In this document: positions 57,871 to 64,000 of the stretch, in pieces | Position numbering within the stretch: position 1 is the stretch's first letter | Layout: each line of letters starts with the position of its first letter | From: Eucalyptus grandis | Lineage: Eukaryota > Streptophyta > Magnoliopsida > Myrtales > Myrtaceae | Direction: 5' to 3' | Assembly: GCF_016545825.1 (NCBI RefSeq) | Contig: NC_052614.1 | Location: 41,014,072 to 41,078,071, forward strand | DNA: 64,000 bases | Made by a program: the position numbers and the translations under genes | Notes under the pieces: model-generated | Told to the model about the DNA's origin: nothing | Databases searched by the model: none | What the model saw: the letters and a program-made list of their open reading frames with translations, nothing else

Positions 57871-60784
57871 ATGAATAACAACCAACACGTCAAAAATAAT
57901 AATAAAAGGCGGATAAAAGGTAAAGTGCACAGATAACCCGATATGATGTCGGGGATAGAATACCGCATGGCTTTATTATTAAGCCTCGGGACAAGATTAC
58001 CGTGACCTACATCCAACAGTAAATCTAAGCTAACTCCTAAACTATACCATTTAGAGATAAACAGCTAAATGAAACTCAAAGAAAATACATCCATCGAGCT
58101 TAATCTCTAAATAACATCTAATCAAAGCAAAGCTACTTTTTTTATAATTTTCTTTTCTTCCATTTTTATTATTTTTCACTTAAAGGCATGCAAGACTTAA
58201 ATCTTAAATCTAACTGTACTAAATGCCCTAAACTAATCTGTGACCAGCAAGCACCCATTGTAGTTTCACACTATGAACTAAACTTCTAGTACACTCGACT
58301 CCTACCGTCGTCTTCCCCAATCCTTGTTCTTTTCATTCCCCACTTTTCGCTTATACAGAGACAAGAAGAGAAACACCATACAGCAGTTCAGGTTGCTTGA
58401 GAATGACAAAAATTATCGCAGCAGCACTAGGACGACGATAGTATCATCCTCGTGACTGAAAAATGAGATATTGATGTACCCAAACGGGAGCAGCTAGATT
58501 GGAGAAAACCAAAGGGGGGGAAACGACGGGAGACTACCCAAGATGGCAGTAACAAGAGAAGACGAGATAACACAATCAATCTAATCGGGCGCTAATGAGG
58601 AGTTGGCCAAGCACTTTAACAAGGTCCAAAGAAGGGCATCAGAACTAACAAAACAGGGCACAAGTCCTAACCTTGATTGGGTGAGAATGAAGATGGATGA
58701 ACTCGCGACTTCTTCACTTTCAAGCCCCCACCTCCTCTAGATTTTCTCTTTTTTCGTTTCAAAGGTCACCTTCCTTTTCTTGACGCTAACCTCTCCCCTC
58801 TTTTTAAAGTGTCAGGGCCCTCCGTTTCTTACCCGCGTAAAATCCACCGCACCCCCTTTTTTTGGCCTGTCATTTCTTTAATCGCTGCAGGTCCTTTTTT
58901 TGTCTTGTCCCATCAAAACGGCCCTTGGATAGTCAATAAGGTAGCTGCATTGCCTCTCTGCAAGCGTGTTTCTAGCTCACGACTGCTGTCAATCAGTCCA
59001 CTTTCCTTGCCCGTGTGTGCGCCTGCAGCAGTAGCAGTTCAGCTTTCTCCTCGGGACTGAGAGAGTAGCGATTTTTTACTCAAATAGCAACAGGTCCTCT
59101 CGGGTCTTGTCAACTATAAATGCTGCCATGATACACAGCCATGTGTCATTTGCTTACACTTTCTTTTTAGAAATTACAGCCTGTTTCAGCCCCATCCGCA
59201 GGCCGTTCCTGCTGGAGCTCAACGAACGCTTGGCGCCAGTTTCGTTCATTTCGAGTTCTGTTTAGGTCAATTTCTAGCCTAATTTGGACTAGAGAATGGC
59301 CGGTTCTACGATGCTTGGGGTGTGCAAGAACGTGGGAGTGGGCGTTTAGGGGCGTGAATCGGTGGGGAAGTAAAAGTGAGCACCTATCGTGCAGTCACGC
59401 GTAAACGGAGAACATGTATTGTTGGTTTGTCCGATTGAGCTGAAAATTTTGAGGGGAGTGAGTTGACATGCGGATGTAGGCTGTGTAAAAATTTAGCACC
59501 AAAGGGATATTAAAAAGTCCACTTTTGGAGACAATACATCACCATTTTTGCACACGCGGGTCAGTCGACACCGGCTTGGAAAAAGGCAAAGCTGGGAAGT
59601 CACGCTTGGAACTAGTGCACGGGCCATATATCATTGAAAAATGCGATCGAAGACGCTCGTCGTGACACTTAGTTTGCAATTTTTCGGATTCATTTGGGCC
59701 TTCAATCAGTCAGGTAAAGACAGGTCAAAATTGCTGGAAAGGATGTAGAGACCAAGCGTGAATTGGGGCAGTCGAGGCACTATGGAGTTGCCACTGGTCA
59801 AAATTTTAGCCATCGGACTCGAGATTTTAATAGTACGATGTCCCAAGCTTAAAAGTATAAAAGAAACACGGTGAGAAAAATGGACTCGGGATGATTTATT
59901 GGGAACATTTTCGATCGAGAGTCGAATTGTAGACGTTTCCGATTACTAATCTTCACAACACATGGTGATGGCCTACAAAAATTGAACCATAACTATTCGT
60001 GGACTATCATGGTCATAGTATACTCCGTGCAAAAGGGGCATGGAGAGAAGAAGGAATGTGGGATCATTTAAACTAATTGTTTTTTTCACAAGGATCATCT
60101 CCTCCCGTTACCAGCGAACTTGATTTCTGAAATGATTTTCTTGGAAGATGCATGATGAACTTGTTGGCGAAATTCAAGTATTAATGATTGCCCCTCCTTA
60201 AAAGGGAGCTCAAAGAAATTCCTTTCAAAGACAAGCGGGACACTCGAACTTTGCCAACAGATTGCGCGATGAAATGAGAATGCAAACTTGAGGACAGAAG
60301 CTACTAGGGACATATCTATAATCACTTATCTCAGGCCTTGGCTCTGCTTGGGGACGTTTGTCGGCCTCTCTCCTCTTCTCTCTCAGACTTTTAATCTTAT
60401 ATAATCTTATATATATATATAATTTTTTAATTTTTTTTTTTGAAATTTTCAATTTTTTTCTTGTTTATTTTTTTTTTTTTAAACAAGAAAAAGAAAATGT
60501 CCCGCGCTTTGAAAGCTCGCCAAGTCGAAATGCTCGTGCTGAAAAAAGCTCACCAACCAATGAAAGTTCCAAGGCCGCATTTGCAAACTTGATGCAAGAA
60601 GGCATTACGGGCTACAAGAGTTTGTCGTATGAATATGCTACAGGTTATAAAAGCTCATTGTGTTGGAAGAGTACTTCGAGGCTACAGGTCGTGATCACTT
60701 GCTAGGGGTGAGACTCGGCTACAACATGCGCCCAATGTCTTACCATAGAAATTATCGATGAACGGTTTGTTAACATTAGCCAAA
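57871..60784. other. Intergenic, no gene supported
   Basis: Mixed composition with no recognised domain in any frame. 58809-59060 (83 codons) and 60358-60705 (115 codons, starting in an AT/T-rich tract) are open but show no family signature. 58720-59240 is pyrimidine-rich and could be a promoter region. I cannot support more. Confidence 0.35.
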
Positions 60785-60914
60785 TTAGGGAAAAATATCA
60801 AAAAATCCTAAACTTTAGTCTTTAACATTTTGATTTGATGTCAATTCAGTTATTCTGATTAATTTTTACCGGATTTTGCTAAAATGGCACGATTAAAGCT
60901 GATATGGAGAATTT

Positions 60915-60965
<51 letters not shown>

Positions 60966-61515
60966 TAACTTCTCCTCTTCCTTCCTCCTGTCCACGAGCG
61001 AGACTCAAGCCCTTACTAGAGGCTGCGAGGTCTTGTTGCAAGGGCTTGAGCCGTCCCTAGTGGCCGGGTGAGGGCGAGCCTCACCAGTCTAGAGCAAGGC
61101 CACCCTCTTAGCCTAGGCGGCCTCAAGTTAGACTTGCCAAAGGCTAGCGAGGTCGGGCCTCATCCATGGTTGGCAAGGCTCAACCCTCATCTGCCTAGCC
61201 CGAGGGCAAGCCTCGTGGCCTCCAACAAGGGCTCAAGCCTCACCCTCACCGACCATCGCATCTAGAAGGAGGAGAAGAAGGAAGAAAAAGAAATAGAAAA
61301 AGAAAAAGTAAATAATAAAAGCTTAAAAAGTACTAAAATATCACTAAAAGTTGTTTACATCAGTATCAGTTGTGCCACGTCAGCTAACTAGCATTCATAT
61401 TAGCAAAATCCAGTCGAAATGACTGAATTGACGTATATTCAAAAGATTCAAGACTAAATTAGCACCAAATTAAAATGTTTATAAATAAATTGACACCAAT
61501 AAAATATTTACGACT
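60785..61515. mobile_element. Long-TIR non-autonomous element with AT microsatellite and GC-rich core
   Basis: The left arm (tcctaaactttagtctttaac, gtcaattcagttattctgat, accggattttgctaaaatgg) is matched by the reverse complement of the right arm (gtcttgaatcttttgaat, gtcaattcagtcatttcgac, tggattttgctaatatgaat). The core (about 60990-61260) is GC-rich with gcgagg/gcctc words. It ends about 280 bp from the truncated third copy of the small-protein family. The 65-codon plus-strand frame (61068-61265) is core sequence. Confidence 0.7.
60922..60962. repeat. (AT)20 microsatellite
   Basis: About 40 bp of uninterrupted alternating A and T at the inner edge of the left arm of the TIR element. Confidence 0.95.
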
Positions 61516-61791
61516 AGATTGCCACCACTGCAAAAAGGCAGAGAACTTTTTCGACAGTTTTCTCAGCTGAGTTACTTCAAAAAGTTTCAACGGAAGAGCT
61601 CTTCATTTAATGAGCGGAAGGAGCTAATCACCAAATCCGGCAAACTGAAGCAACCCAATTCAAGTAACGAGCTCGCTTTCCATGTTCAGGATCGGAATTT
61701 CAGAAAAAAAAAAATCTTTGTCTCTATGATTGTATCACCACGAACAGAGAGAAACGCGCTGATGATCCATTACTCCAAAAGGCAAGGGTAA

Positions 61792-62479
61792 TCAACAAGA
61801 GAGATCAAATAACAAACGCCTCGGTTCTCCGAGTTCATATAGGCTCTCCTTGAATCCGACTCTCCCCTTGGACCTCTCCTTGATTGTATCGCCACTGGCG
61901 AACGTATGCTTCACAGTCGCGCGCGCATAGTCCCCTGTTTGCTTATCCTGATGCCTGGTCCTCAAACTCCATTCATAGCTAGTCACGGGATGTCGCCCTC
62001 TATTGACTCCCGATTGCTTCCCAATGCTTCCAGTCATAGTTTGTTGCGGTCCATCCTGGCCCGGATTCACAATCACGTTTCCTGGCATCCCATAGCCCCC
62101 GACTTGATGTCCTGGTTGATCATCCAATTCCACCGACTCCGTTCCTGTCAATGTGGAAGCTAGAAATAAGAACAGCGACACAGGAAAACTTCAATTCAAG
62201 CAGACACATAGCAAGCGAAAATTCAGTGCTGCTCCCAATGACAACAGCAAACATAGTAGATCTGCACTCACCTTCATTTTCAACATGAAACCCCTCATCA
62301 TCATCCTGCTCTTCATGGTTGTCTTACCTGCCGGTCCCTTCACAGGATTCACTAATATTGTCCTCATCACTGAACTCTTGCTGCGCTGAGTGATCATCTA
62401 CATAATAGCCACCACCGTCTTCCTCTCCCCAAACACCATCCGAATAGTAATCACCGTCATCTGAACTATATCCAGCCAT
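61792..62479 (-). pseudogene. Small hydrophilic protein of unrecognised family, copy 3 (broken, two exons)
   Basis: Exon 1 runs from ATG 62479 (MAGYSSDDGDYYSDGV, very acidic) to a donor at 62272 (gaaaatgaag|gtgagt). Exon 2 starts at 62144 (ttgacag|gaacgg), with a second in-frame acceptor 15 nt upstream. Phases agree (1/1), but exon 1 contains an in-frame TAA at 62326-62324. Exon 2 carries the family core: SYEWSLRTRHQDKQTGDYAR (20 aa), KHTFASGDTIKERSKGRVGF. It then diverges into KESLYELGEPRR and stops at 61792, lacking the KGGYSEYQ half of the family. An acceptor at 62489 (tcttgtag|acatca) shows a 5'UTR intron as in the paralogues. The acidic first exon is absent from copies 1 and 2. Confidence 0.65.
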
Positions 62480-62499
62480 CAATGATGTCTACAAGACAA

Positions 62500-63641
62500 A
62501 TAGCTGCTCAAGGAGAAAGCGGCATGTGAATCCACAACTATAGAATGCTACATGTGTCAGTAACATCATTCGAGATAATAGTCGAGACCAAGGAGACAAT
62601 CCGAAATTTCCCACATTACGTTTATATTGGACTTTACCACGGGCAACTTAGACAGATAGTGCTTCGAAACAGAATTGAAAAGGCAAAGCAACAATATGTC
62701 CTCAAAATTTCAACACTTAATTCATCCCTGGTTCTTCCTACAGTCTAAACTGAGCGAAAGTTCTGCATAATATATAATTCGGAACTTCAGAGCATTTGAA
62801 CCCGAACTTCATACATCTCCACGAGCTTCTAGACCGTGAATTTTGGAAGACTATTGTGTTTAACCACATTTCAATTCCTTAATTCAAAGAATGTATACCC
62901 TCCAGCTGAAGTAAAAGGCTTCTAAGTTCACACTCACGCGGCAAGGGCTATTGAAACATTCTTTATAAAACACAAAATGAAGAAATAACTAAAGATTATC
63001 GCTACACCGTCTCCATCACATCTTTCGATACACAAAACCAAATGTAAGAGCAACAATTCCTGGTACAACAGGATCAGACTAACATAGGCAAATTGCACCT
63101 ACTTAGAAAACAGGGCAAATTGAGGGATTAAAGTGGTATCCTGTTTCGAAAGAAATCGCAGTAGTACGGTATAATTGGACATAGAATTTGCACATTTCAC
63201 CTACTTTTCGAAGGCACGGAAACGCAACTTTTAATTTGATTCGCTCAACGTTCACCTCCCAATGCCTTCTTCAATGTTGAAAAATATTCCTCTACGATGT
63301 TTTCTTATGTCATAGATAATTAGGATATTTCCTCAAATTTTTCATATCTCTCAAGATTATGCATATATTATTGGGATTTTATGGAACATGTGTAGGCTAA
63401 ATAAATATAAACGCAGTGGAAGCAAAGATAAAATTCTATTGTACATGTATCTCCAAAGGCATTATTCGAGTGTTTTAATCAAAAATCATAATATCAAAGG
63501 GGTTATACGGATTACCTCTCAAACAACTAGATTCAAATGTTTTTCAGTTCGAGCTCCACAAATGTTGAGCCTCTAGTTCAGACACACCATCAACGCACCT
63601 CGAACGAAAAAAAACTCACCACTGTTATTGTGCTAGCAAGT

Positions 63642-63679
<38 letters not shown>

Positions 63680-64000
63680 TTCTCTCTTTTTCTTACTTAA
63701 CCCACTCACCTTCTCTCTACTCTATATATAATGTCCCAGGTGACTTTCTCTCTACTCTATATATATATAACGTCCTGGTGAAGTTATCATCTAACTTCCT
63801 CTAGAAGCTAGTCTAGGGCAATATTCACTTACTTTTCTCGCACCTAGCTCTAGGAATCAGCAACCAAAACAGCAAGGTTCCTTGGCCAGTCTTTCCATTG
63901 AAGAGCTTAGATGTTCTGAGCAAGATGCCGCTTTGGAAAAGAAGGTTAACATGTCGGAGGCTTCTTTAGGACAATGAGAAAATCCACTGGAATCGGAGCT
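62500..64000. other. 5' region of copy 3 and intergenic DNA to the window end
   Basis: By analogy with its paralogues, the first exon and promoter of copy 3 should lie here on the minus strand. A donor-like acagtg|gtgagt at about 63626-63615 beside the CT/GA tract is a candidate, unproven. 63720-63780 has a short tandem duplication (gactttctctctactctata twice). No other gene was seen up to 64000. Confidence 0.35.
63640..63695. repeat. (CT)n microsatellite cluster
   Basis: Runs of ctctctct broken by ttctc and tttct, adjoining a further ctct/tata-rich direct repeat at 63714-63775. Confidence 0.85.

Overview
The window is nuclear DNA of a higher plant. It has intron-bearing genes with GT-AG junctions, an R2R3-MYB, an LRR receptor kinase, a CPYC glutaredoxin, plant-type LINE, Copia, hAT and SINE remnants, and long AT-rich intergenic stretches. 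A woody eudicot is likely. The density of AT-rich inverted-repeat elements with GC-rich cores made me think of Myrtaceae, but that is only an impression. Gene density is low and most of the sequence is decayed repeat.

Layout. 1-2450: the 5' half of a decayed LINE on the minus strand, running off the window start. 2450-6128: tandem repeat, a SINE, an AT-rich MITE-like element and plain intergenic DNA. 6129-9646: an intact subfamily-XII LRR receptor kinase (minus strand, one intron, non-RD kinase). 9650-27440: repeats only, including a 1.05-kb foldback element, a 1.3-kb tandem duplication with an expanded ~160-bp array, a GC-rich LTR- or promoter-like block, and a minimal poly-A retroposition scar. 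27741-29369: an intact MYB36-type R2R3-MYB (plus strand, three exons). 29370-39550: intergenic with MITEs, a TIR element and LINE endonuclease debris. 39557-41962: a four-exon secretory-type glutaredoxin (minus strand) with a LINE ORF1 fragment inside intron 1.

44885-57870 is the most informative part. It is a tandem segmental duplication (unit A 44885-~51000, unit B 53764-~57870), with a degenerate Copia element between the units. Each unit carries one copy of a small GC-rich gene of a family I do not recognise, with a TATA box, a 5'UTR intron of about 0.7 kb and a short single-exon CDS. Unit A's copy is intact. Unit B's copy has a 1-bp deletion that rewrites its C-terminus. A third, more diverged relative at 61792-62479 is broken by an in-frame stop and a lost 3' end. 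Because one unit serves as the empty site for the other, insertions can be defined exactly: a 1493-bp hAT-type element carrying a gene-like fragment, a solo LTR, and a GC-cored insert flanked by ~21-bp direct repeats.

The three recognisable host genes (receptor kinase, MYB, glutaredoxin) are unrelated in function and are not a cluster. The three-copy small-protein family is the best candidate for something undescribed.
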